DNA of 36,417 bases from an uncultured Roseovarius sp. (GTDB lineage: Bacteria; Pseudomonadota; Alphaproteobacteria; Rhodobacterales; Rhodobacteraceae), in assembly GCA_937884705.1 (NCBI GenBank), contig CAKZYL010000281.1, forward strand, positions 1 to 36,417. The letters run 5' to 3'. Shown here piece after piece: positions 25,510 to 33,475 of this stretch. A model generated the notes under the pieces. The model searched no databases. It had not been told where the DNA came from and saw only the letters and a list, made by a program, of their open reading frames with translations. Every line of letters begins with the position of its first letter. The first letter of the stretch is position 1. The position numbers and the translations under genes were made by a program.

Positions 25510-26714
25510 CGCGCCTCCTGCATCACGCGATCGATCACGTCCGAGAGCTCATTGCGGGATTGGACAAACGCGTCCATTGGACGGTCGAGCAAAGCCTGCC
25601 CGCGCGCCATGATCTCTTTGCGTTCAAGCCGGTTGAGCAACTCTATCAAGAGGTCTGGATCGGCACGCTCAATCACCCAGCCGAGCTTGTCCTCAGCGAC
25701 CCGGCGCCCGGTTTCTGTGGTGGCTAGAGCGATGTTGGGACATCCCGCCCAGCTCGCCTCATAAATTCGGTTGGGCAACAGCCAATCAGAGTTATTGCCG
25801 GTTTGCCAAAGGTCCTGTGACCAGACCAGATCAAGCCCGGCGTAAACATCAGCAAGACCGTCAGGATACGCATAAGGCCCGTGAAAGGTGATGTTGTCAT
25901 GCTCGGCGATCGCAGCGTTAAAACCTGGCAGCGCGTGATCATGCACAACGCCGTGAATGTGCAGGTGGAGCCTCGGGCCCAACCTGACTGCCACGTCTTT
26001 GAGCAGGGCGAGGCTGGGTGCGCAACGGATTGTCCCCACCCAGCCCAGACGCAAGGGCGTGTCTGGGGCGGAGACCTCCCGCATCTTGGGACGTGGCGGC
26101 AGTGCAGCACCGGCGGCAAGTTTGTTCTCCCAAATCGCCCAGGCACCCCGATAGCCCTGTATCGGTTGAAAATAGTTGCGCACAAAGCCCTGGCTTGACA
26201 CCACCAGCATCTGAACCCTGGCCAGGAGAAATCGCTCGGCCGCCCGCATGATCCGTGCTTTCGCACCGGAGCCGCAGAGCGCCCCGTTGATGTCGAGACA
26301 CTCGTAGACCAGCGGCGCCTGCCTGGCCCCGGCCAGCGCACGCGCCGCCCAAGCGATGACCAGCATGTCAAGATTGCGCGCAATGATGACGTCTGCTTGA
26401 CGCATTTGCTGCCGATGAAACATCATCTTCAAAACAGACGCAGCAACCACGCGGGCGCGTTTCAAAAGGTTTTCATTCTCGGTCGCGTAGAGATGTGTGT
26501 TGGGCCAGTCAGGCTCAAACCGCTGCTGCATATTGTTGCGGCGCATCGTGAAACTGTGCACCTTGTGACCCAGGCTGCGCAGCGCGCGGATGCGGCGGAT
26601 CTGAGAGATTTCAGCCACGTCAAACCCAAAAACCTCGAGCCGAAGCGCATCTGCGATACCCATGTCCGGTGTCTCAGCCAACGCGATGCTGTTGACGTCA
26701 TGCGCTTGGTCCAT
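25506..26714 (-). CDS. GT-B glycosyltransferase (GT4-like), EPS locus 2
   Basis: A 402-residue GT-B protein. The N-terminal half contains 'LEVFGFDVAEISQIRRIRAL' and 'ADVIIARNLDMLVIAWAARA'. The donor half contains 'LRLGWVGTIRCAPSLALLKD', 'HIHGVV' and 'WLLPNRIYEASWAGCPNIAL', where the NRIYE segment is in the place of the GT4 EX7E motif and is less standard. It follows the chain-length/ATPase gene by 43 bp and overlaps the ExoA-like gene by 4 bp. The first ATG is used; a second at codon 18 has no better ribosome site. It should build the locus-2 repeat; sugar unknown. Confidence 0.83.
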   Translation of the reverse strand: MDQAHDVNSIALAETPDMGIADALRLEVFGFDVAEISQIRRIRALRSLGHKVHSFTMRRNNMQQRFEPDWPNTHLYATENENLLKRARVVAASVLKMMFHRQQMRQADVIIARNLDMLVIAWAARALAGARQAPLVYECLDINGALCGSGAKARIMRAAERFLLARVQMLVVSSQGFVRNYFQPIQGYRGAWAIWENKLAAGAALPPRPKMREVSAPDTPLRLGWVGTIRCAPSLALLKDVAVRLGPRLHLHIHGVVHDHALPGFNAAIAEHDNITFHGPYAYPDGLADVYAGLDLVWSQDLWQTGNNSDWLLPNRIYEASWAGCPNIALATTETGRRVAEDKLGWVIERADPDLLIELLNRLERKEIMARGQALLDRPMDAFVQSRNELSDVIDRVMQEAR

Positions 26715-26757
26715 CCGGTGTCACCTTATCCCTTTCTTTGCGAGGGAATGGATCACG

Positions 26758-29079
26758 TCAGCCGTCATAATCCATGATCTCGTTTTGATTGAACAATCGG
26801 TACTTTCTGATGTTGGCGCGCGAGAACACGACGCCCATAATCCGGCTGGTCGGCAAAAGCCGGTTTTGGAAAACCCATTTCACATGACTGCGCTGCGTGA
26901 CGCCCCACCGCACCGTGTAGATCAGCCGGTGACACAGCTTTGCCAGCAGCCTCGTGTCGGCGACCCCCTGCACTGGCGGAAGATCAAGCACGATGACGTC
27001 GAAATGGTCTCTCAGACGGGCCAAAAGCGCGTCTAAATGTGCATGGTCCTGCATCATCGTGACGGGTCGCTCGGTGTTCTTCGGATTGGCGATGACCGCC
27101 AGATTTGGAAACTCGGGAATTGGCTCAATGCGCGCCACGCTGTCCGGTTCCAGGTCGATAAGCTTCGACAAGTCGTTGCTCTCAGGCAGCAACGGATCAA
27201 TCAGTCGTGACATCTGCCAATTCGCAACATCAAGATCAACGATCACAACCCGCTCATTCTGCTGCGCCAAGAAACTTGCAAAATTAAAGGCGACCGTCGT
27301 CTTACCCTCTCCCTGGGTTGTGGACGTGAAGCCGATGATGTTGCCTTTGGCAACGCTGGCGGATTTTTCCCGCTGCAGCTTGAGTTGCACATGCATGGCG
27401 CGCATGGTTTCTGCGCTCACCGATGACGGCTCGCGGATGGCAAATCCAAGCCGCTGACCTGCACGAGAGAGATTCTTGGATGTATGGCTGGCCACAGATC
27501 CAAACCTGAGGGTCCATGGGCGTATCAAACCATCAGCCTGGAACTCTGAGGCAAAGTTCGGCACCAGACCCAGATAGTTCAGTCCCAAGTCATGGCTGAC
27601 ATCATCTTGGGTGCGGAAGCTGCCATCGAACGCTTCTCGGACAATCACAACGCCCATCGCCAGCACCATCGCTCCGAAGACGGCCAGCACCACGATCTGG
27701 CGAGATTGCGGCGCGGATTTCTTATCTGGCGGGACGGCCCAAGCAATGACGCGCGCCGATGTCCCTTCAAATGTGAGCAGCTGGGAAGAGCTGTTAAATT
27801 CTTCGAGCAATTGCTCGTAAAGCTGGCGTTTGGCGTTGGCTTCACGCTCCAGATTGAGCAGCTCAACACTCCGTTGAATGTTGTCACTGTAATCGCCGCG
27901 CATGTCCTCAATCACTGTCTCGATGGCACTGAGCTGGCGCGCCAAGGCATCCCGGCGCGCGGCCAGCCGGTCGCGCACTTGCCGGTATTCATCCAAAATC
28001 AAAGAGCGTATCTGATCCTGCTGTTGCCGAAGCCCGACAACGACGGATGAGTCTTCTGACCAATTCAGCAAAAGCTCGGTCTCTTCGCGCAGCAACTCAG
28101 CAAAGCGCGTTTGGAATTCATTCAACGCGTTGGATCGCTCTTCTAGCGGCACTTGCACCGCCTCAATCTCGCCCTGTGCGATCTGTTCGGTGAGTTGCTG
28201 GACCTGCACATCGACGACCAGAACATCACCGCGCAGGCGGATCAGCTCCTCGACGGCAGCGTTGAGCGCCACCTCGCTTGGCAGCAATTTGTCGGGAAGC
28301 GCCACAAGCTCATGTTCGCTGCGAAACGTCGCCACGGCTGTTTCGGCGTCTCGCACGCTGATTTGCAGCGCCTCGATACGTTCCGACAACCAGTCGCGCA
28401 TCCGCTCCACATCCTGGCGTTGCCGCTGTCCGGACGCACGCAGATATTCCTGCATCAGCGTGTTGACGGCTTCTGCGGAAAAGGCCAGATCGGGGGAGGT
28501 GTAGGTGATGTCGATAACATAGCTGTCACCCGCCCTTTCGGCCGACAGACCTTTCACAAAACGCCGGCGCTCTGCTTCGAGGCGTCTGACAACCTTGAGA
28601 TCATCGGGCAAAGCCATGGCCTGCGACGTCGCCGCATCGATCCCAAACATGCGTTGTAGGCGTTGGCGCAATGAGGGCGCGGCACGCTCTCCACCGCCCT
28701 GTCCAAAACGATTGGCGACATCGAGCGCGAGCATGGTTTGCGATGTCACCTCGCGTGAGGTCAGAACACGCAACTCACTGTCGACCGTCAGTTCATCCAG
28801 CGACCCAATGGCCGATATGGACTGCGGACGATTATCGAGCGCCTCACCCTCTCTCGGGTCGATCAAGAGAGACCCGTTGGCGGTGTATTGCGCCTGCGCT
28901 GTCAGGACATAGTAAACAGAGCCAACGAGAGACAGCACAAAAAAGAGCGCGAACAGTCGCCGATTGCGCAACAGTTTGAGCCATGCCTCACGCAGGGTCT
29001 CTCCCATTTCAAGCGGCGGCAGAAAGGTGTCTCTGTCTGATGCTTCGGGCGTTACGAGGGAAAACCGAGGCGCGTTCAT
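26758..29079 (-). CDS. ExoP/Wzc-like co-polymerase with intact P-loop ATPase domain, EPS locus 2
   Basis: A 773-residue inner-membrane protein combining a Wzz chain-length domain and a BY-kinase-like ATPase. TM1 is about 42-60 ('LFALFFVLSLVGSVYYVL'). A periplasmic part with long coiled coils runs to about 445; TM2 is about 457-478. In the cytoplasm, Walker A is 'STTQGEGKTTVAFNFAS' (K593), Walker A' 'VVIVDLD' (about 611-617) and Walker B 'VIVLDLPP' (about 695-702). The C-terminus has only two tyrosines (about 760 and 771) instead of the tyrosine cluster of Escherichia coli Wzc, as in some rhizobial ExoP-type proteins. It leads the minus-strand operon of GTs and sulfotransferase and is divergent from its likely export partner at 30092. 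Confidence 0.93.
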   Translation of the reverse strand: MNAPRFSLVTPEASDRDTFLPPLEMGETLREAWLKLLRNRRLFALFFVLSLVGSVYYVLTAQAQYTANGSLLIDPREGEALDNRPQSISAIGSLDELTVDSELRVLTSREVTSQTMLALDVANRFGQGGGERAAPSLRQRLQRMFGIDAATSQAMALPDDLKVVRRLEAERRRFVKGLSAERAGDSYVIDITYTSPDLAFSAEAVNTLMQEYLRASGQRQRQDVERMRDWLSERIEALQISVRDAETAVATFRSEHELVALPDKLLPSEVALNAAVEELIRLRGDVLVVDVQVQQLTEQIAQGEIEAVQVPLEERSNALNEFQTRFAELLREETELLLNWSEDSSVVVGLRQQQDQIRSLILDEYRQVRDRLAARRDALARQLSAIETVIEDMRGDYSDNIQRSVELLNLEREANAKRQLYEQLLEEFNSSSQLLTFEGTSARVIAWAVPPDKKSAPQSRQIVVLAVFGAMVLAMGVVIVREAFDGSFRTQDDVSHDLGLNYLGLVPNFASEFQADGLIRPWTLRFGSVASHTSKNLSRAGQRLGFAIREPSSVSAETMRAMHVQLKLQREKSASVAKGNIIGFTSTTQGEGKTTVAFNFASFLAQQNERVVIVDLDVANWQMSRLIDPLLPESNDLSKLIDLEPDSVARIEPIPEFPNLAVIANPKNTERPVTMMQDHAHLDALLARLRDHFDVIVLDLPPVQGVADTRLLAKLCHRLIYTVRWGVTQRSHVKWVFQNRLLPTSRIMGVVFSRANIRKYRLFNQNEIMDYDG

Positions 29080-29267
29080 GCGTTGTTACCCTGGTTGCCG
29101 CCCGGGCGCCCTCAAGGGCGGTGAGGGCCGCGAAGACAAGGCGTCACGACAGATGGCAAGTATGCCAAGACTGCCGCGACGCCGTGTCGACACAGAGCTG
29201 AGAGGCTGTGCAGATTTACCAGTCGGATCCGCACCTTTTAAGAGAGCCGCGCCCACAGCTGCATCCG

Positions 29268-29281
29268 TGTTCACGTGAACA
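29268..29281. promoter_or_regulatory. Candidate operator, 14-bp palindrome TGTTCACGTGAACA
   Basis: A perfect palindrome about 190 bp upstream of the co-polymerase start, overlapping the first AACAAGATTT copy. This length and symmetry suit a dimeric repressor. The cognate protein is not in the window. Confidence 0.4.
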
Positions 29282-30023
29282 AGATTTAGATCGAGGTTTT
29301 GAGCGTCTAGCACGCGTCTCACCGGTCGACTGTTCAAATCTTGTTTTCCACGCAGACATTCGACAATGGCGCGCCACTGTCCTTGAAGTGTGGCCCCAAA
29401 CCAAATGGAGTTTGGGGCAAGCCCTCTCATCGTCCACAGCATTATTTTCGCGCCATAGTTGTATTTATAGTTCGCGCCTTGCGCGGCTCACGGTAATTCA
29501 AACCCCTATGCCAAACCGCGAAACGAACTCGTCAAACTGGTGCATTGGATTTTCATTTGGGATCACAGAATGAGGTACCGGCAAAATCAGCGCCTCACGG
29601 GTGAACAAGATTTGGGTTGGCACAGTTTCTGAACATCTTTTGATCATGACATTCAGGAAATTAAAAATTTATTAATTCCAATTGTTAACGTGAGATTTAT
29701 TGACCCAGTGGCCTGACATGCCGATGAATATGGACAAGGATGTCGACCATCTCACAGACTGTGACGAGGGAAGCAGCTCAGATAAGATTGCACTCGCAAA
29801 ACTTGCGATTGGGCGTGATGAAGGATCGAAGGCCTGCCGTGATATCGGTCACGCCATTCTCGAAGATACAATTTCTTAGGTTGTATTATGACTTGCGGAG
29901 ATGGGCGATGTCTTGGAATTACTCTTTCCCGCAAAGGTTGCTGGGCAGCAATTGATTTTCTGCGTATAAGTGTCTCTGTCGTTCATCTTGTATGGCACGA
30001 CACCCGCACTGACGCGGTGCAAA

Positions 30024-30054
30024 CGCGCCTTAGGCTTGGTTTACCCAAGGCGTG
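30024..30054 (+). promoter_or_regulatory. Leader hairpin upstream of the locus-2 export gene
   Basis: The stem CGCGCCTT/AAGGCGTG (one G-T pair) encloses a 15-base loop and ends 37 bases before the ATG. A competing hairpin CTTGG/CCAAG (30035-30049) uses some of the same bases, so two folds exclude each other. No T-run follows, so it is not a simple terminator. A regulatory role is speculative. Confidence 0.3.
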
Positions 30055-30091
30055 CCTGACCAAAAGGACCATGTGACGGAGGGACAGGCAC

Positions 30092-31297
30092 ATGCTGAAG
30101 TACTTAGGCCCGATCGCGCTTTTCGTTGCGATGGCTTTGCCCGCATTGGCAGAGCCCTACCGTTTGACCATCGGTGACCGCGTGACCGTGACGTCAGGAT
30201 TTCTAGAGGTACCCAAGACCATTGGCGTCGATCTCGACGGGAACCTCAGACTGCCCGAGATCGGCAGCCTGTTCGCCGCGGGCAAAACCCTCGATCAATT
30301 GGAAGAAGACGTCGTTGATCAGATGAAGATGGGGGGCTTCAGTGGACCGTCTTCGGTCCTCGTAGAAATCGAGGCCTACGCGCCTGTGGTGGTGTCAGGT
30401 TTTGTTGAGCGCAGCGGAAAATTTGATTTCTTGCCCGGCATGGATGTGGGCGCCGCACTCGCTCTGGCCGGCGGTTTGGGTGCGGGCGACATATACGGGC
30501 CCAATGCCGATGTCCTGGCTGTAAACGCGCGGCGGCGCGCAGCGGCGGCGGCCGAGCAAATCGCTGCGGCAATCTCTGACTTAGCAAAGTATGAGGCCGC
30601 GCTGGCCGGGCCTCAGGTTGCGATTGCGCTGTCCGAGACGCTCCGCGCTGTCGTTCCGATTGAAGTGCGCACCACCATGGATGCCCGCATCAAGGCGGAA
30701 CGCATACAGTTGGACCAGATCCGCGATACAACAAAACTGCTGGTTACGTCGTGGAACAGCGACATTGCTGATTTTCAGGATCAGACGGTCCTATTGGACG
30801 AGCGCATCGTCATTAAAAAAGAGATCATCGCGACCTTGTCAGCCGATTTGGCGGATCTCGAAACCCTCCGCACCCAAGGCCTGACCACGTCATCGCGATT
30901 TTCAAACCTGCAACAGCAGCTCTCCGATGACCGCGAAGAATTGCTCAACCTTGAGACAGCCAAGATTACGGCCCGGCGTCAGGCCACGCTTGCCGCTCGA
31001 AATCGCAACCAGTACTTGGCAGATCAGCGCAAGAACAACCTCACCGCGCTGGAAGCTGCGCGCGCGTCCCTGGCCTTGGGTCTGAGCGACCATCGCTTCG
31101 CCGTTGATGAACTGACTGTGCTGAAGGGCGGCTCGGCGACGCTGGAAGACGCGATCGCCTTGCTTGACGTTTCCCTGACAATTCGCGGCCCTCGCGCGGA
31201 TCGGTTCAATGGAGACGTCGTGGATTTTGAAACAAAACTCCTGCCGGGAGACATCGTGGTTGTCGAAGTGAAAGACCCTGTCGTCAGTTCAAACTAA
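30092..31297 (+). CDS. Polysaccharide export (OPX) protein with coiled coil, locus 2
   Basis: A 401-residue export protein. A clean signal peptide (1-20, ending 'LPALA') is followed by a Poly_export domain (about 22-95, 'PYRLTIGDRVTVTSGF'), an SLBB segment (about 98-130, 'VVVSGFVERSGKFDFLPGMD'), a long Ala/Glu/Arg-rich coiled coil (about 145-350) and a final SLBB-like strand 'FETKLLPGDIVVVEVKD'. There is no lipobox. GGAGGG about 10 bases before the ATG supports the start. The domain order equals that of the locus-1 exporter, although sequence and signal differ. It is monocistronic, divergent from the co-polymerase it probably contacts, and its 3' end overlaps the convergent sulfotransferase by 9 bp. 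Confidence 0.9.
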   Translation: MLKYLGPIALFVAMALPALAEPYRLTIGDRVTVTSGFLEVPKTIGVDLDGNLRLPEIGSLFAAGKTLDQLEEDVVDQMKMGGFSGPSSVLVEIEAYAPVVVSGFVERSGKFDFLPGMDVGAALALAGGLGAGDIYGPNADVLAVNARRRAAAAAEQIAAAISDLAKYEAALAGPQVAIALSETLRAVVPIEVRTTMDARIKAERIQLDQIRDTTKLLVTSWNSDIADFQDQTVLLDERIVIKKEIIATLSADLADLETLRTQGLTTSSRFSNLQQQLSDDREELLNLETAKITARRQATLAARNRNQYLADQRKNNLTALEAARASLALGLSDHRFAVDELTVLKGGSATLEDAIALLDVSLTIRGPRADRFNGDVVDFETKLLPGDIVVVEVKDPVVSSN

Positions 31298-32113
31298 ATC
31301 GCGCGCCGCCTCAAACAGCGCGAGATCGGGTGCGCATAGCGCCTCAATCTCAGAGCGGTGCGATGCCTCAAGAACCGGCTCATCCCCTTTGGCAGCATTG
31401 AGCCTTGCCAATCTCAGCTTGACCCCAAACATGTCGTGATAGGCGCGTATGAACGCGTCTGTCTGATCCAGAAATCCGATCAGCGCAAAATGCCCGAGCC
31501 GCGACTTCGCCAGCGCCAGAGCGTCGGGCACCTCGTCTTGCGGGATGTCATTGCGCCCGCAAAGATAGCGCAGATAGACTTGCGCGTGTTTTCTGGCGAT
31601 CGGCGTCGAGAGATAGCTTCCAAGGTCTTGCGTCACCACGCCACTGCGCTGCGCCATTCGAAAATTTGAGATCATCCGCGCCACCGGGTCGCGCATGATC
31701 GTCACGTATTTGTAGCGGTTGCCAAAGTGGCTCCATGCCGTCTCTGACCACAGGACATGCCCATGGATCAGCATCGTGTCCCAGGCCATGTGCTGCAGCA
31801 AAAGCGCCTCGCGGGTGTCAAAGGTGAGATGGCCATTTTCCCCGTCTTCGTGGCATTTGAGAACGTCATCGGCGTCAAAATGCAACATGGCCGCAGCGCG
31901 GCGCGTGGCCAAAGCGTCAATCACGCCGATCCTGTGGTTCAAAGGAATCGTGGCATACATGGCCTCAGACAGAGACGTGCCGCCGCATTTGGGAAGGTGG
32001 AAGAAAAGACTGGGATGCTTTGGCCCGCGTCCAGGCAGGGAGCGGGCTATGCGTCCGCTGGCAATCGCCGCGCGCCGAGACATTCGTTCGCGAAACGGAG
32101 CTCTCCGCGCCAT
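31289..32113 (-). CDS. Sulfotransferase family 2-like protein, EPS locus 2
   Basis: A 274-residue protein with 'SLFFHLPKCGGTSLSEAM' (35-52), the PAPS loop characteristic of the Sulfotransfer_2 group (relatives of heparan and chondroitin sulfotransferases), and 'YVTIMRDPVARMISNFRM' as the 3'-phosphate site. It therefore belongs to a different subfamily from the other two sulfotransferases here. It is the last gene of the acyltransferase-polymerase-flippase operon, 12 bp after the flippase. The basic N-terminus ('ARRAPFRERMSRRA') is not a signal peptide. Its acceptor is probably the locus-2 polysaccharide; this is inferred from context. Confidence 0.88.
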   Translation of the reverse strand: MARRAPFRERMSRRAAIASGRIARSLPGRGPKHPSLFFHLPKCGGTSLSEAMYATIPLNHRIGVIDALATRRAAAMLHFDADDVLKCHEDGENGHLTFDTREALLLQHMAWDTMLIHGHVLWSETAWSHFGNRYKYVTIMRDPVARMISNFRMAQRSGVVTQDLGSYLSTPIARKHAQVYLRYLCGRNDIPQDEVPDALALAKSRLGHFALIGFLDQTDAFIRAYHDMFGVKLRLARLNAAKGDEPVLEASHRSEIEALCAPDLALFEAARDLV

Positions 32114-32125
32114 TACTTTGAGTCC

Positions 32126-33475
32126 TTATGCTGCAGGATCAGGACCATGGAATGCACCTTCCAACTTTCGCCTCTCCCACATCAGCGACAGGGCGGTCGT
32201 GTCCACGCCGGTGTGCCAGCGGCACATGGCAAAGAGCAACGTCTGATAGGATGCAACGGCCACAGCGGCGCCGATGATCACGCCGGCCGTCTCCGCCAGA
32301 GCCTCGCCGACGAAGACACCCAGCAGAATGGCCCCCGCCCCTGCCAGCGCGCACCAGAACAGCACCTGTTTATGACCCGTCACATTCAGCACCAGATTGG
32401 CCGGGCCAAAAACCGCCCTCGATGCCGGGATGAGCACGAGCACAAGAAACATCGTTTCGATCCCGGCATAGTCGGCACCCATCACATCCAGTGCCAACGG
32501 AATAAACACCCACGCCAGCGGGACGCCCAGCATGAGAACGCAGAGCTTGCCTACGCCGCAGAGTGTCAAAAGCCGCGCGCAGCCTTTGGAATTGCCCTGC
32601 ACAATGGCGCGGGAAATCTTGGGGCTGAAGGCCATGTCAAACGCATTCAAAGCAAAGTTCAAAATGCCGATCATCGACAACGATATGCCAAGCTTGGCCA
32701 CATCGCCGGGCAGTAGGACAAACCCCGCGGTCATGATGATCACATCACGCAGATATTCATGCATCACCAGCGTCGGGCTGAGCATCAGCCCAAATGGCAC
32801 CCACGCCAGCGCCTGATCGAAACGCGCCGGAACAGCACGACGGAAGGCCAGCGCGTGCCGGATAAACGCCCATTGCAAACCGGTCTCAAGAGCCGCCGCG
32901 ACGCACAACGCCGCCATGATGTGCGTGGCCGTCAGTGTCCAGCCCATCACCGTGGCGGTGCCCAAAAACGCCACCATGACCAGCGGACGCACCAGAATAC
33001 GGGGCAATGACGCGCGCAGCACAAGGCCCAGCGCCACGCCCTGGCGGCTGTTGATCCTCGCATTGGCCATGATGGGCGCTGCGGCAAAGCTAAGCACGAA
33101 AGGCCCCATGGCATCGAGGCCATAGATCCAGATCATTATGGCCGAGACGGGCACCATAACAGTTGCGCAGATCACCAAAACTGTCCGCCGGCACCAAAAA
33201 ACGAATCCCGCCGCGTCTTCCGGGCGATCCGTCTCCAGGTAAAGCGGCAGGAAGCGAATAGAGCCTGCCTCAACGTTGAGCGAGGCCACAACGGACAGCA
33301 AAAATCCCGTTGAAAGAGCGGCAAAGGCACGGCCCACCTCATCAGGAGGCGCGACCGCGACCATCAAGAGCGTGTATGTCAGTGTCAGCAATGTTCCTAC
33401 GACACGCACGCTCAGCATGATCGAAGCCGTGCCGAACAGGCGGACATCTTCGGATTTCTGCACCAAGGAGATCAT
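32126..33475 (-). CDS. Wzx-like polysaccharide flippase (MOP superfamily), locus 2
   Basis: A 449-residue membrane protein with about 12 hydrophobic helices. The N-terminal 'VGTLLTLTYTLLMVAVAPPD' followed by 'EVGRAFAALSTGFLLSVVAS' matches the first two helices of MOP flippases, with P-x-x-x-G-R-A in the place of the usual LGPExFG turn. It should export lipid-linked repeats made by the locus-2 transferases. It overlaps the upstream polymerase by 4 bp (ATGA) and precedes the sulfotransferase by 12 bp. It is clearly distinct from the locus-1 flippase. Confidence 0.88.
   Translation of the reverse strand: MISLVQKSEDVRLFGTASIMLSVRVVGTLLTLTYTLLMVAVAPPDEVGRAFAALSTGFLLSVVASLNVEAGSIRFLPLYLETDRPEDAAGFVFWCRRTVLVICATVMVPVSAIMIWIYGLDAMGPFVLSFAAAPIMANARINSRQGVALGLVLRASLPRILVRPLVMVAFLGTATVMGWTLTATHIMAALCVAAALETGLQWAFIRHALAFRRAVPARFDQALAWVPFGLMLSPTLVMHEYLRDVIIMTAGFVLLPGDVAKLGISLSMIGILNFALNAFDMAFSPKISRAIVQGNSKGCARLLTLCGVGKLCVLMLGVPLAWVFIPLALDVMGADYAGIETMFLVLVLIPASRAVFGPANLVLNVTGHKQVLFWCALAGAGAILLGVFVGEALAETAGVIIGAAVAVASYQTLLFAMCRWHTGVDTTALSLMWERRKLEGAFHGPDPAA

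Larger units (their letters stand above)
29080..30091. promoter_or_regulatory. 1-kb divergent control region of EPS locus 2 with repeated motif
   Basis: No convincing gene is present between the divergent co-polymerase and export genes; small frames here lack ribosome sites and family resemblance. Signals: AACAAGATTT at 29278-29287 and 29604-29613 and inverted at 29336-29345; a perfect 14-bp palindrome TGTTCACGTGAACA at 29268-29281; TCACAG-A-CTGTGA at 29752-29764; an A/T-rich imperfect dyad GGAAATTAA/TTAATTCC at 29656-29679; and a leader hairpin at 30024-30054. The A/T-rich patch near 29640-29700 is a plausible promoter or nucleoid-protein site in an otherwise GC-rich area. Exact promoters are not assigned. 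Confidence 0.5.

Noticed and set aside
29086-29442. Minus-strand frame of 118 codons upstream of the co-polymerase
   Set aside because: No ribosome site, no recognised family, Arg/Ser/Pro-rich; it lies within the control region with repeated motifs.
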